Below, piece after piece: positions 1 through 7,792 of a stretch of 29,116 bases of DNA. This stretch comes from Dethiobacter sp. (lineage in GTDB: Bacteria > Bacillota > Dethiobacteria > DTU022). Numbering within the stretch: position 1 is the first letter of the stretch; every line of letters begins with the position of its first letter. The DNA lies in the NCBI GenBank assembly GCA_018333405.1, contig JAGXSR010000159.1, positions 1-29,116 on the forward strand, written 5' to 3'. A program made the translations under genes and the position numbers. The notes below the pieces were generated by a model that was given only the letters and a program-made list of their open reading frames with translations, was not told the origin of the DNA and made no database searches.

Positions 1-669
1 GAAATAATACTTATAATTAATACTTTTTACGCCGACAGACCAGGCCCGGGGACTGACACTGATGATCGCCAGCCCCGGAGGCAGCATCAACGCTTTTTGT
101 GAGCCGGTAACGCACACATCAATCCCTAGGCGATCCACGGGAATATCTACTGCGCCCATGGAGCTTACGGCATCCACAATCAATAAAGCGGGGTGCTCTC
201 CCCTGATTTTGCTGATTAAGGCCAGGTCATTCATCATTCCGGTCGATGATTCATTATGCACCACCATAACAGCACAGATTGTCCCGTCGCGATCTGCTTT
301 TAGTTTATCATCCAAGGCCTGATAGTCCAAAGGAAGCCCCCACCCGGAGTCAACCCGCTCTACTTCAATTCCGTAAGCTTCAGCGATGGCTGCCATACGC
401 TCGCCAAAGGCTCCATTACTCAGCGCAAGAACCTTCTGCCCTGGAGAGATAAAATTGACAACAGACGTTTCCATAATTCCGGTTCCGGATGTAGTTAAAA
501 TAAACAGGCGCCCCTCTGTCTGAAAAATATTCTTCAAAGACCTGATCAGCTCATCCTGAAGCGCCTGAAATCTGGGCCCGCGGTGATTGAACATCTCTGT
601 CGCCATAGCCATAGACACCTGGGGAGGAACAGGAGTGGGGCCCGGGATCAGTAGAAACTCTTTACGCAT
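1..669 (-). CDS. Class V PLP-dependent aminotransferase (serine-pyruvate / alanine-glyoxylate type), 3' end outside window
   Basis: The first 223 codons are present and the C-terminus runs off the left edge. The protein opens with MRKEFLLIPGPTPVPPQV, the usual start of the alanine-glyoxylate / serine-pyruvate aminotransferase group, and contains NHRGPRF and a TSGTG phosphate-binding stretch. The motif GSQKALMLPPG places the PLP-binding lysine at residue 192. The family transfers amino groups between serine or alanine and keto acids. In Clostridia a member often sits beside serA and makes serine or glycine; here the gene beyond is not visible. The ATG has GAGGAG 11 bases upstream. It follows ddl by 40 bases and is probably in the same transcript. 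Substrate is not certain. Confidence 0.88.
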   Translation of the reverse strand, partial: MRKEFLLIPGPTPVPPQVSMAMATEMFNHRGPRFQALQDELIRSLKNIFQTEGRLFILTTSGTGIMETSVVNFISPGQKVLALSNGAFGERMAAIAEAYGIEVERVDSGWGLPLDYQALDDKLKADRDGTICAVMVVHNESSTGMMNDLALISKIRGEHPALLIVDAVSSMGAVDIPVDRLGIDVCVTGSQKALMLPPGLAIISVSPRAWSVGVKSINYKYYF

Positions 670-709
670 GATAATATCGTCTCCTCGCTGATATATATTT
701 ATCTATAAA

Positions 710-1816
710 TTATTCAGGCGGCTGAGATTTTAACGCACCGCGCCTTTCAAAGCGCAGCAGTGCTATTTCCAACAGCCGGTTGATCAACTGGCTGTAATCA
801 ATGCCGCTGGCTTCCCAAAGTTTGGGGTACATACTGATGCTGGTAAAACCAGGCATGGTATTGATTTCGTTTACAATAACCGACTTTTCTTCAGTATTTA
901 CAAAGAAGTCAACCCGTGATAATCCGCTGGCTTCCACCGCTTTAAAAGCGCGGCATGACAGCTCCTTAATTTTATTCTCAAGCTCTGCTCCCAACCCGAC
1001 TGGAACAACCAACTCGGAACGTTCGTCTATATACTTGGCCCGGTAGTCGTAAAATTCGTTGCAGGGAATAATCTCACCCGGAAGGGAAGCCTGCGGATCG
1101 AGATCTCCTAAGACACTGCACTCAATTTCCCGGCCGGAGATGTTGGCTTCTACAACAACCTTGTCATCGTAAGACAGAGCTTCAAACACAGCCGCATCCA
1201 GGACAGACGCACTGCTGACCTTGGAAATGCCGACACTGGAACCAAGATTGGCCGGCTTAACAAAACACGGATAACCTAAGTTATCATCAATCTGTTTCAG
1301 CCAAAACCTGGAGTTTTGACTCCAGTCCCATCGATTAAAATCAAGATAGGGGGCTATTGGAAGCCCGTGCTTCTGGAAAAGAGTCTTCATAACCACTTTA
1401 TCCATAGCTGAAGCAGAAGCAAGGACACCGGATCCCACATAGGGCAGTCCAGCCAGATCCAGCATGCCCTGGACCGTGCCGTCTTCTCCAAACGGGCCAT
1501 GCAGCACAGGAAATACTAAATCTATGGGCATATAATCCCATTCCTTCCTCCCGCCCGCGTTCTTGACCAAAAGGCCTGGTTTTCCGGGATCCATCAGCAA
1601 GGTTGCCCTTGTCGCGTTAACAATGGACCGCTTCTCCCACAGGATCCGCCAGATATCTTCTCCGGCCAGCCAGATCCCTTCTCTTGAGATGCCCACCGGA
1701 ATTATATGGTACCGATCCCGATCCACCGCTTCCATTATGGACGCGGCAGAGCGCAGAGATACCACATGCTCGCCGGAACGTCCGCCGAATAATATAACCA
1801 GATTTTTTGGTTTTAT
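710..1816 (-). CDS. ddl: D-alanine--D-alanine ligase, apparent AUA start
   Basis: This ATP-grasp enzyme joins two D-alanines for the peptidoglycan stem peptide in the cytoplasm. Recognisable parts are the N-terminal LFGGRSGEH motif, HGPFGEDGT, the VKPANLGSSVG ATP-grasp region, and NEINTMPGFTSISMYPKLW at the C-terminus. The segment YRAKYIDE carries the tyrosine typical of D-Ala-D-Ala ligases rather than the D-lactate-making VanA type. The first standard start in frame is GTG at 1765, but starting there removes the conserved GGRSGEH loop. Upstream in the same frame the codons read KPKNLVILFGGRSGEH back to an ATA at 1816-1814, directly preceded by an in-frame TAA. A GGAGG (1830-1826) lies nine bases before that ATA. 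I therefore place the start at the ATA (368 aa); a base error of ATG to ATA is the alternative. The gene follows the FemAB-type gene by 29 bases. Confidence 0.9.
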   Translation of the reverse strand: MKPKNLVILFGGRSGEHVVSLRSAASIMEAVDRDRYHIIPVGISREGIWLAGEDIWRILWEKRSIVNATRATLLMDPGKPGLLVKNAGGRKEWDYMPIDLVFPVLHGPFGEDGTVQGMLDLAGLPYVGSGVLASASAMDKVVMKTLFQKHGLPIAPYLDFNRWDWSQNSRFWLKQIDDNLGYPCFVKPANLGSSVGISKVSSASVLDAAVFEALSYDDKVVVEANISGREIECSVLGDLDPQASLPGEIIPCNEFYDYRAKYIDERSELVVPVGLGAELENKIKELSCRAFKAVEASGLSRVDFFVNTEEKSVIVNEINTMPGFTSISMYPKLWEASGIDYSQLINRLLEIALLRFERRGALKSQPPE

Positions 1817-1825
1817 TTAATTCAA

Positions 1826-1830
1826 CCTCC
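1826..1830 (-). promoter_or_regulatory. Ribosome binding site that decides the ddl start
   Basis: GGAGG on the minus strand lies nine bases before ATA at 1816 and after the stop of the upstream gene. The spacing fits initiation at the ATA, while GTG at 1765 and CTG at 1801 are too far away. This supports a start upstream of every standard start codon in the frame. Confidence 0.6.
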
Positions 1831-1845
1831 CTTTGCTGGATTGCA

Positions 1846-2955
1846 CTACAAACGGGTCACCGCTTTCCCCCGCCCGATCCAGGAAGGAATTAAAAACCGG
1901 CGCAGTTTTATTATCTGCAGCAAAATATTTCGTGCAGCGGGGAACAGGTGTATCCATAGCCAGTAGTAGACAGGGGATAGAATCAGATCCTTTTCTCCGA
2001 TAAAAGCAAAATAGTCTCCTCCGAAGCTTTTTTTAAAATGATATATCCCATAGAGGGGATGATCCTCGGAAACTTCACCCGGCACACCATAGAAATCAAA
2101 CCAGCGTGCTCCCCTGTCTTTAGCCCACTTGATCCGTTCCCAAATCATGGCATGATACGCGTATACATTGCGGAAGCGGTCTGACTGCCCCCCATAAACC
2201 GCCCAGGCCTTATCACCGAAAGCAAAAGTGATCCCGGCGGTTACCGGCTCACCATTCAAATAACCAATTGTAAGATTGACGGCATCACGGGCGGCAAGTG
2301 TCCGGTAAACCTTTTGATAATAAGAAAGATTCCTGACAACAAAGTCGCCTCGCCTTCCGGTTTCCCGCATAACCTTCAGAAATAACTCCAGCCCTTTTTC
2401 GCCGGGAGATTCGAATCTAATTCCTTTGCTGAGGCCATAGCGAATCTTATAGCGTGTTTTTTTTGAAAATCCGCTCATTATATCCTCTTTGTCACCGCTG
2501 ATATCCAGACAAAAGGTATATCGCGGCTGCAAGCCGCCAAACTCATGCTTCCCAAGAGGGGTTATAAACCCTGTCTGCCGCAACAGCGCAACAGCGTCAT
2601 AATGCAGATCGGAAAGACAAGGATCAATCTTTATAAACACCGCCCTGTGCTGCCTGGCCAAAGTCCGCAGGCAAACTATAAGCTGATCAAATGCCTGCCT
2701 GTCATACCAGTCGAGCAACACGGGGCCGCGGGGTAAATAAAAAAATGTCTTTCTCAATAAAGGTATGCGCCGTTTCAGGATTGAGGCGGCAGCAACAATA
2801 CGGCTGTCCTCTTCCAGGATTACACGAATAGGTTCCCAAACCGGCTTTTTTACTTCTCCCCATAAATATGACTGGAAGATATGCCCGTTTGGCGTGCTTT
2901 GCATAAATTCGTCGAACCGCTCGGCTTCATCCGCGTCAATCACCCTGAATTGCAC
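1846..2955 (-). CDS. FemAB/FemX-family peptidoglycan bridge aminoacyltransferase
   Basis: This 369-residue protein belongs to the FemABX group, which uses aminoacyl-tRNA to add amino acids to the lysine or meso-diaminopimelate side chain of lipid II at the inner membrane face. Visible hallmarks are the N-terminal GHIFQSYLWGEVK, the middle RYKIRYGLSKGI, ITFAFGDKAWAVYGG, and the C-terminal WFDFYGVPGEV followed by GIYHFKKSFGG. It has the two GNAT-like halves expected for the family and no long coiled-coil insert of the FemA/FemB kind, so it looks more like FemX or a generic member. The start is GTG with AAGGAGG eight bases upstream. It is the first gene of a unit with ddl and a strong promoter. 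The amino acid transferred cannot be read from sequence. Confidence 0.88.
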   Translation of the reverse strand: MQFRVIDADEAERFDEFMQSTPNGHIFQSYLWGEVKKPVWEPIRVILEEDSRIVAAASILKRRIPLLRKTFFYLPRGPVLLDWYDRQAFDQLIVCLRTLARQHRAVFIKIDPCLSDLHYDAVALLRQTGFITPLGKHEFGGLQPRYTFCLDISGDKEDIMSGFSKKTRYKIRYGLSKGIRFESPGEKGLELFLKVMRETGRRGDFVVRNLSYYQKVYRTLAARDAVNLTIGYLNGEPVTAGITFAFGDKAWAVYGGQSDRFRNVYAYHAMIWERIKWAKDRGARWFDFYGVPGEVSEDHPLYGIYHFKKSFGGDYFAFIGEKDLILSPVYYWLWIHLFPAARNILLQIIKLRRFLIPSWIGRGKAVTRL

Positions 2956-2977
2956 CGACGTAACCTCCTTGGTCCTT

Positions 2978-3007
2978 AGTATAACTGTGGCAATCAGTTT
3001 CTGTCAA
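2978..3007 (-). promoter_or_regulatory. Strong sigma-A-type promoter for the femX-ddl unit
   Basis: On the minus strand TTGACA (3007-3002) is followed after 18 bases by TATACT (2983-2978). The predicted transcript starts about 15 to 20 bases before the GTG of the FemAB gene and almost directly enters its AAGGAGG ribosome binding site, so the leader is very short and leaves no room for a riboswitch. Confidence 0.75.
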
Positions 3008-3124
3008 TTTGGCACAAGATGGCTTTATAGTTTAAAACAAACAAAGGAAGCTTACTTAACATCTTTATACAAAGAGATGAAAAATATACACAACCAGGCT
3101 AAACCTGTCTTGAACCAGCATTAA

Positions 3125-3162
3125 AAATGAGCAAGGTTCCCCTCGGGCATGAAGGAAACCTT
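3125..3162 (-). terminator. Intrinsic terminator after the EF-G-like gene
   Basis: On the minus strand AAGGTTTCC (3162-3154) pairs with GGGAACCTT (3141-3133), giving nine pairs with one G-U around a 12-base loop. GCTCATTTTTAA follows. The G-U pair would be a C-A mismatch on the plus strand, so it acts for leftward transcription. It lies 45 bases past the EF-G-like stop and ahead of the femX promoter, separating the two units. Confidence 0.7.
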
Positions 3163-3206
3163 AAAGATTTTATCAGCGTATAGCCGGGTCGCGCTTAAGC
3201 CTTTCT

Positions 3207-5291
3207 TTAGTCTTTTGCCTTTGCCGCTTTGGCCTGAGCGATCACCTGCTCCGCTGCCTGAAAAGGAACTTCTTCGTAATGAGAAGAGCTCATTGTAAAA
3301 AACCCTCGGCCCTGCGTCATGGAGCGCAGATCGATAGAGTATTTAAACATTTCAGCCATGGGCACCTGAGCTCTGATTTTCTGTAAGCCGTCGTTAGGCT
3401 CAATCCCTTGAATGCGACCGCGCCGGCTGTTTAAATCACCCATAATATCCCCCATGTATGATTCAGGCACAACGATTTCCACATTCATAATCGGTTCCAA
3501 CAAAACCGGCCGGGCTTGCTCCATCCCTTTGCGAAAAGCCATAGCTGAGGCGATCTTAAACGCCATTTCAGAAGAGTCAACGTTATGATAGGAGCCGTCA
3601 ACCAACTTCACCCTGATGTCGACAACCGGATAGCCGGCCAATATGCCTTCTTCCAGGGCTTCCCTTATCCCTTTTTCCACAGCCGGCACATATTGCTTGG
3701 GAACCACGCCCCCGAATATCTTATCTTCAAACTCAAAACCGCTGCCGGATGCCAGGGGCTCCATTTCCAGGTAAACATGTCCGTATTGCCCTCGTCCTCC
3801 GGTCTGCTTTTTATGTTTTCCCTCTATGCGCGACTGGCCACGAATTGTCTCCTTATAGGGAACCTTCGGAGTAGACAAGTCTACTTCTACCCCAAATTTT
3901 TGAGCCAACCGACTGACGATAATCTCCAGGTGAAGCTCACCCAGGCCGGAGATTACAGTTTGCTTGGTTTCCACACGCCGTTCGAGACGGAAAGTAGGGT
4001 CTTCTTCTAAAAAGCGGGCCAGCCCGGTTCCTACTTTGTCCTCATCCCCTTTATTTTTCGGCTCTACGGCGAAAGAAATGACCGGTTCGGGAAATTTAAA
4101 TGTCTGATAGATCACAGGCTTAGTTCGGTCACACAGCGTATTTCCTGTGACCGTTAGCTGCAGCTTGGCCACTGCAGCTATGTCGCCGCAAACCACCTCT
4201 TCCATCGGAATTTGGGTTTTTCCGCGCATGGAAAAAAGCTGTCCAAACCTCTCGGTTTTTTCTTTGCCGACATTATAGACTTGCGTATCGGGTTTAGCTG
4301 TACCTGAACAGACTTTTAAGAAATTTACCCTCCCGACATAAGGGTCCGCTAATGTTTTAAAGACAAATGCGGAAAAAGGCTCATCCGCCCTAGGGTTGCG
4401 GGTAACGATCACTTCGCTGTCCGGCAGACAACCTTGCATCGGTTCGCGCTCCAAGGGCGACGGGCAATAATTTTTTATAAGATCCAACAGCGGCTGAATA
4501 GAGTAGTTTTTTGTAGCCGCACCGCATAATACCGGAGTTATCTTGCGATCCAACATTCCTTTGCGCAACCCGTGCCGAATCTCATCTTGATCTAAAGTCT
4601 CACCTTCCAGGTACTTCAGCAACAACCCATCATCGGATTCGGCAGCCGCTTCCACCAGCTTCTCCCGCAAGCTGTCTGCCTGACTTTTAAGATCGAGGGG
4701 GATTTCACCCTCCTGCACTTTTAAGCCGTCACTGGAAAAAAACAGTGCCTTCTGTTCAACCAAGTCAACAACACCCTTAAAATCCGCTTCTTTCCCGATA
4801 GGCAGTTGCAGCGGTATAAATCTCTGGCCGAAATGTTTTTCCAGCCGATCAATCGCCATCTCAAAGTCGGCATTTTCGCGATCCAGCTTATTAATAAATA
4901 TAATACGGGGCAAGTTAAAATTATTGGCATAGCTCCACACTTTCTCTGTGCCCACTTCAACCCCGGAAACAGCACATACCATCATAATTGCGCAGTCCGC
5001 TACCTGCAGCGCACCCAGAACATCGCCGATAAAGTCAAAATATCCAGGAGTATCCAGGAGGTTGATTTTTACTCCCTGCCATTCCAGCGGAGCCAGGCTC
5101 ACGTTTATGGTTACCCGTTTCCTGATTTCATCTGGATCGAAATCGGTGGTAGTAGTACCTGCTTCTATCTTTCCCAGCCGGTTAATCGCGCCGGAAGAAA
5201 AAAGCATTGCTTCCGCAAGAGAAGTTTTGCCGGCGCCGCCGTGGGAAATCAGGGCCACGTTGCGAATAAATTCGCTGCTATACTTCTTCAA
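3207..5291 (-). CDS. Elongation factor G-like translational GTPase (EF-G paralogue)
   Basis: This 694-residue protein has the full five-domain EF-G layout: a GTP-binding domain, domain II (about 310-390), domain III with GLGELHLEII, domain IV with TGGRGQYGHVYLEMEP, and a C-terminal domain with NSRRGRIQG. GTP motifs are SHGGAGKTS (16-24), DTPGYFDF (80-87) and NKLD (134-137). Canonical EF-G has an aspartate in the P-loop and DTPGHVDF with a catalytic histidine; here these are glycine and Tyr84. This fits the EF-G-like (fusA2-type) subgroup and not the str-operon translocase. The function of this subgroup is not firmly assigned. Start is TTG with AAGGAGGGG seven bases or so upstream. It appears to be transcribed alone, with its own candidate promoter and terminator. 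Confidence 0.88.
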   Translation of the reverse strand: MKKYSSEFIRNVALISHGGAGKTSLAEAMLFSSGAINRLGKIEAGTTTTDFDPDEIRKRVTINVSLAPLEWQGVKINLLDTPGYFDFIGDVLGALQVADCAIMMVCAVSGVEVGTEKVWSYANNFNLPRIIFINKLDRENADFEMAIDRLEKHFGQRFIPLQLPIGKEADFKGVVDLVEQKALFFSSDGLKVQEGEIPLDLKSQADSLREKLVEAAAESDDGLLLKYLEGETLDQDEIRHGLRKGMLDRKITPVLCGAATKNYSIQPLLDLIKNYCPSPLEREPMQGCLPDSEVIVTRNPRADEPFSAFVFKTLADPYVGRVNFLKVCSGTAKPDTQVYNVGKEKTERFGQLFSMRGKTQIPMEEVVCGDIAAVAKLQLTVTGNTLCDRTKPVIYQTFKFPEPVISFAVEPKNKGDEDKVGTGLARFLEEDPTFRLERRVETKQTVISGLGELHLEIIVSRLAQKFGVEVDLSTPKVPYKETIRGQSRIEGKHKKQTGGRGQYGHVYLEMEPLASGSGFEFEDKIFGGVVPKQYVPAVEKGIREALEEGILAGYPVVDIRVKLVDGSYHNVDSSEMAFKIASAMAFRKGMEQARPVLLEPIMNVEIVVPESYMGDIMGDLNSRRGRIQGIEPNDGLQKIRAQVPMAEMFKYSIDLRSMTQGRGFFTMSSSHYEEVPFQAAEQVIAQAKAAKAKD

Positions 5292-5425
5292 TATTTACCC
5301 CTCCTTAAAAATGCCGGCGCCCAACCATTATCTCATGCTTCCGGCTTTTAATAAGATCTGCCAATCCGGCTTAAATTAACCCCAATTACCCGTCCACCTC
5401 AAGTTGCGATGAAGCTTTGCTATAC

Positions 5426-5454
5426 ATTATAGCCCAAAATAAACAAAATTGAAA
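5426..5454 (-). promoter_or_regulatory. Candidate promoter for the EF-G-like gene
   Basis: A perfect TATAAT lies on the minus strand at 5431-5426. A weak TTTCAA (5454-5449) lies 17 bases upstream. It would give a leader of about 125 bases before the TTG start. The -10 is strong but the -35 is poor, and no clear terminator separates this from leuD, so read-through from the leucine genes is also possible. Confidence 0.45.
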
Positions 5455-5478
5455 ATGTATTCGCTTGACGATTGACAA

Positions 5479-5982
5479 TCAGTCCATTTTCTTTAATCGA
5501 GCCTGCACGCACTCAATCAGACCGCCATATTTTATGATTTCCTGCATAAAAGAAGGCAGGGGAGGGCTGGCAAACATTCTTCCATCCGCCAACCGGACAA
5601 TTTGACCACGCGCTAAATCGATTTGCAAAATCTCTCCCGGCAAGAGGAGGCCAGGCAGATCTGCTTCACACTCAAGTATTGGTAATCCGATATTTACAGC
5701 ATTCCGAAAAAAAATCTGGGCGAAGCTGTTTGCTATTACACAACCCACACCTGCGCCTTTCAAAGCAAGAGGAGCATGTTCCCTCGAGCTGCCACAGCCG
5801 AAATTCTTGCCGGCTACGACAAAATCGCCAGGTCTGACCTGGCCGGCAAAACGGGGATCCGCATCCTCCATACAGAAACGAGCCAATTCCACCGGATCTG
5901 TTGTGGTCAGGTAACGAGCGGGGATAATCGCATCGGTATCAATATTATCGCCAAAGAGCCATGTTCTGCCTTCCAGCTTCAC
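5479..5982 (-). CDS. leuD: 3-isopropylmalate dehydratase, small subunit
   Basis: This 167-residue protein is the swivel-domain subunit of isopropylmalate isomerase, which converts 2-isopropylmalate to 3-isopropylmalate in leucine synthesis. The N-terminal WLFGDNIDTDAIIPARYL and the FGCGSSREHAP motif are diagnostic, with IANSFAQIFFRNAVNIGLP following. The length fits the short LeuD form that pairs with a LeuC of about 420 residues. The start is GTG, placed directly after the leuC TAA with no gap; the ribosome binding site GAGGAGG lies inside the leuC end, so the two subunits are probably translated together. It is the last gene of the ilv-leu operon. Confidence 0.95.
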   Translation of the reverse strand: MKLEGRTWLFGDNIDTDAIIPARYLTTTDPVELARFCMEDADPRFAGQVRPGDFVVAGKNFGCGSSREHAPLALKGAGVGCVIANSFAQIFFRNAVNIGLPILECEADLPGLLLPGEILQIDLARGQIVRLADGRMFASPPLPSFMQEIIKYGGLIECVQARLKKMD

Positions 5983-7272
5983 TTATAAAACCTCCTCGGG
6001 GTGGACTATTTCTCCGGCCACTGCCGATGCTGCGGCTACCGCCGGACCGCAAAGATATACTTCACTATCCCGGTGGCCCATCCTTCCGGTGAAATTCCGG
6101 TTAGTCGTGGCCAAAGCTCTCTCCCCACCGGCCAGGATCCCCATGTGCCCACCCAGGCAAGGCCCGCAGGTAGGCGTACTGATTGCCGCCTCCGCCTCAA
6201 TAAATATATCAAGCAGCCCCTCTGCCATTGCTTGTCGGTAAATCCACTGGGTGGCCGGAATAACCAGAAGGCGGGTCCGTGGATGTACCTTGTGCCCTTT
6301 CAACACTGCAGCCGCTTCACGCAAATCATCCAGCCTGCCGTTAGTGCACGACCCGATCACCACTTGGTCAATCTGAATTCCTTTGGCTTCGCCAACGGGA
6401 TGAACATTTTCGGGAGAAGGCGGAAAGGCGACTTGCGGCTGCAGGCTGCTTACGTCAAAAGTGTAGGTTTCTGCATACACAGCATCATGGTCGCTGTATA
6501 CTGCCTGGTAAGGCTGCCTAGTGCGCCCTTTCAGGTAATCGAAAGTTGCCTGATCGGGTTGGATATAGCCACATAGTCCACCAGCTTCGATAACCATATT
6601 GGCCATGGTCAGGCGTCCGTCTATCGTCAGCTGATCGATTACCGGGCCACAAAACTCCATGGCCCGGTAAAGAGCGCCTTGCACGCCGATCTTGCCAATA
6701 GTAAACAGGATCAGATCTTTGCCTCCTACCCAAGAGGGCAATCGGCCGTTATAGACAAAACGCATTGTTGCCGGCACCTTAAACCAGGCTTCACCTAAAG
6801 CCATCGCTGCGGCCAGATCAGTGCTCCCCACGCCTGTAGCAAAAGCGCCAAGCGCTCCGTAGGTGCAGGTATGCGAATCAGCGCCGATGATCACAGTGCC
6901 AGGCTGTACAAAACCCTGTTCAGGTAACAGCGCATGTTCAACGCCCATCCGGCCAACCTCAAAATAATGAACCAGGCCATAGCGGGAAGAAAAACGACGA
7001 AGCGCCAAGGCCTGCTCTGCGGAAGGTATGTCCCTGTTTGGCGTAAAATGATCCGGCACCAGCACTATCTTTTCCGGATCGAATACCCGGTCTAAACCCA
7101 ATCGCTCAAATTCTTTAATAGCAACCGGAGCAGTGACATCATTACCCAAAGCCAGGTCTATCTTTACTGTTAACAGATCACCGGGCTGCACTCTCTCCTT
7201 GCCGCCCGCTCGCGCTAAAATTTTTTCTACCATCGTTTGTCCGGACAATCTCATACCCCATTTCAAGAACAT
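5983..7272 (-). CDS. leuC: 3-isopropylmalate dehydratase, large subunit
   Basis: This aconitase-family subunit carries the 4Fe-4S cluster. Cluster cysteines are visible in VIGSCTNGR and in TPTCGPCLGG, with VPDHFTPN and GADSHTCTYGALGAFATGVG in the N-terminal half. The length of up to 429 residues matches the shorter isopropylmalate/homoaconitate type and not the 466-residue enterobacterial type. The start is unsure: ATG at 7272 gives MFLKWGMRLSGQ, ATG at 7254 gives MRLSGQTMVEKIL, which aligns better with relatives. Neither has a good ribosome binding site. It lies 25 bases after ilvN and abuts leuD. Homoaconitase activity is possible in the family but the ilv context favours leucine synthesis. 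Confidence 0.93.
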   Translation of the reverse strand: MFLKWGMRLSGQTMVEKILARAGGKERVQPGDLLTVKIDLALGNDVTAPVAIKEFERLGLDRVFDPEKIVLVPDHFTPNRDIPSAEQALALRRFSSRYGLVHYFEVGRMGVEHALLPEQGFVQPGTVIIGADSHTCTYGALGAFATGVGSTDLAAAMALGEAWFKVPATMRFVYNGRLPSWVGGKDLILFTIGKIGVQGALYRAMEFCGPVIDQLTIDGRLTMANMVIEAGGLCGYIQPDQATFDYLKGRTRQPYQAVYSDHDAVYAETYTFDVSSLQPQVAFPPSPENVHPVGEAKGIQIDQVVIGSCTNGRLDDLREAAAVLKGHKVHPRTRLLVIPATQWIYRQAMAEGLLDIFIEAEAAISTPTCGPCLGGHMGILAGGERALATTNRNFTGRMGHRDSEVYLCGPAVAAASAVAGEIVHPEEVL

Positions 7273-7297
7273 TTTTTACTTTATAGCTTAAATATCC

Positions 7298-7792
7298 CTA
7301 TGCTTCCCTGGTAATCTTGGAACCACGCAGCAGGGCTATTTTTCCTGTTCGCACAATTTCTCTGATCCCGTAAGATTGAAGCAGAAGCTTAATCGCTTCC
7401 AGTTTATCTTCATTGCCGGTCACCTCAACAATCATTGAATCAAGAGATACATCTACCACTTTCCCGCGGAAGGTTTCTACAATTTGTTGAATGTCTCCAC
7501 GGGTCTGGGACTCTGCCCGCACTTTTATCAGCATCAGTTCGCGCATCACCGCCGGTTCAAGTGAAAGATTGCTCACCTTCAGCACATTGATCAACTTGTT
7601 TAGCTGTTTCATTACTTGCTCAACAACCATTTCATCCCCTTCTACAGTGATGGTCATCCGGGAAATGCCTGGGGTAACTGTTTCTCCAACGGTGATGTTG
7701 TCGATATTAAATCCGCGCCTGCTGAAAAGACCAGCCACTCTGGTAAGCACACCGGATTTATTTTCCACCAGTACTGCCAGAACATGTTTCAT
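7298..7792 (-). CDS. ilvN: Acetolactate synthase, small (regulatory) subunit
   Basis: This 164-residue protein starts with an ACT domain (HVLAVLVENKSGVLTRVAGLF, written here in part; residues 3-70), the valine-sensing region that gives feedback inhibition and boosts activity of the large subunit. The C-terminal part with ELMLIKVRAE and TGNEDKLEAIKLL matches the ALS small-subunit C domain. It is of the IlvH/IlvN length found in Bacillota. The ATG overlaps the stop of ilvB by four bases (ATGA), which suggests coupled translation and balanced subunit amounts. leuC follows after 25 bases. Confidence 0.95.
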   Translation of the reverse strand: MKHVLAVLVENKSGVLTRVAGLFSRRGFNIDNITVGETVTPGISRMTITVEGDEMVVEQVMKQLNKLINVLKVSNLSLEPAVMRELMLIKVRAESQTRGDIQQIVETFRGKVVDVSLDSMIVEVTGNEDKLEAIKLLLQSYGIREIVRTGKIALLRGSKITREA

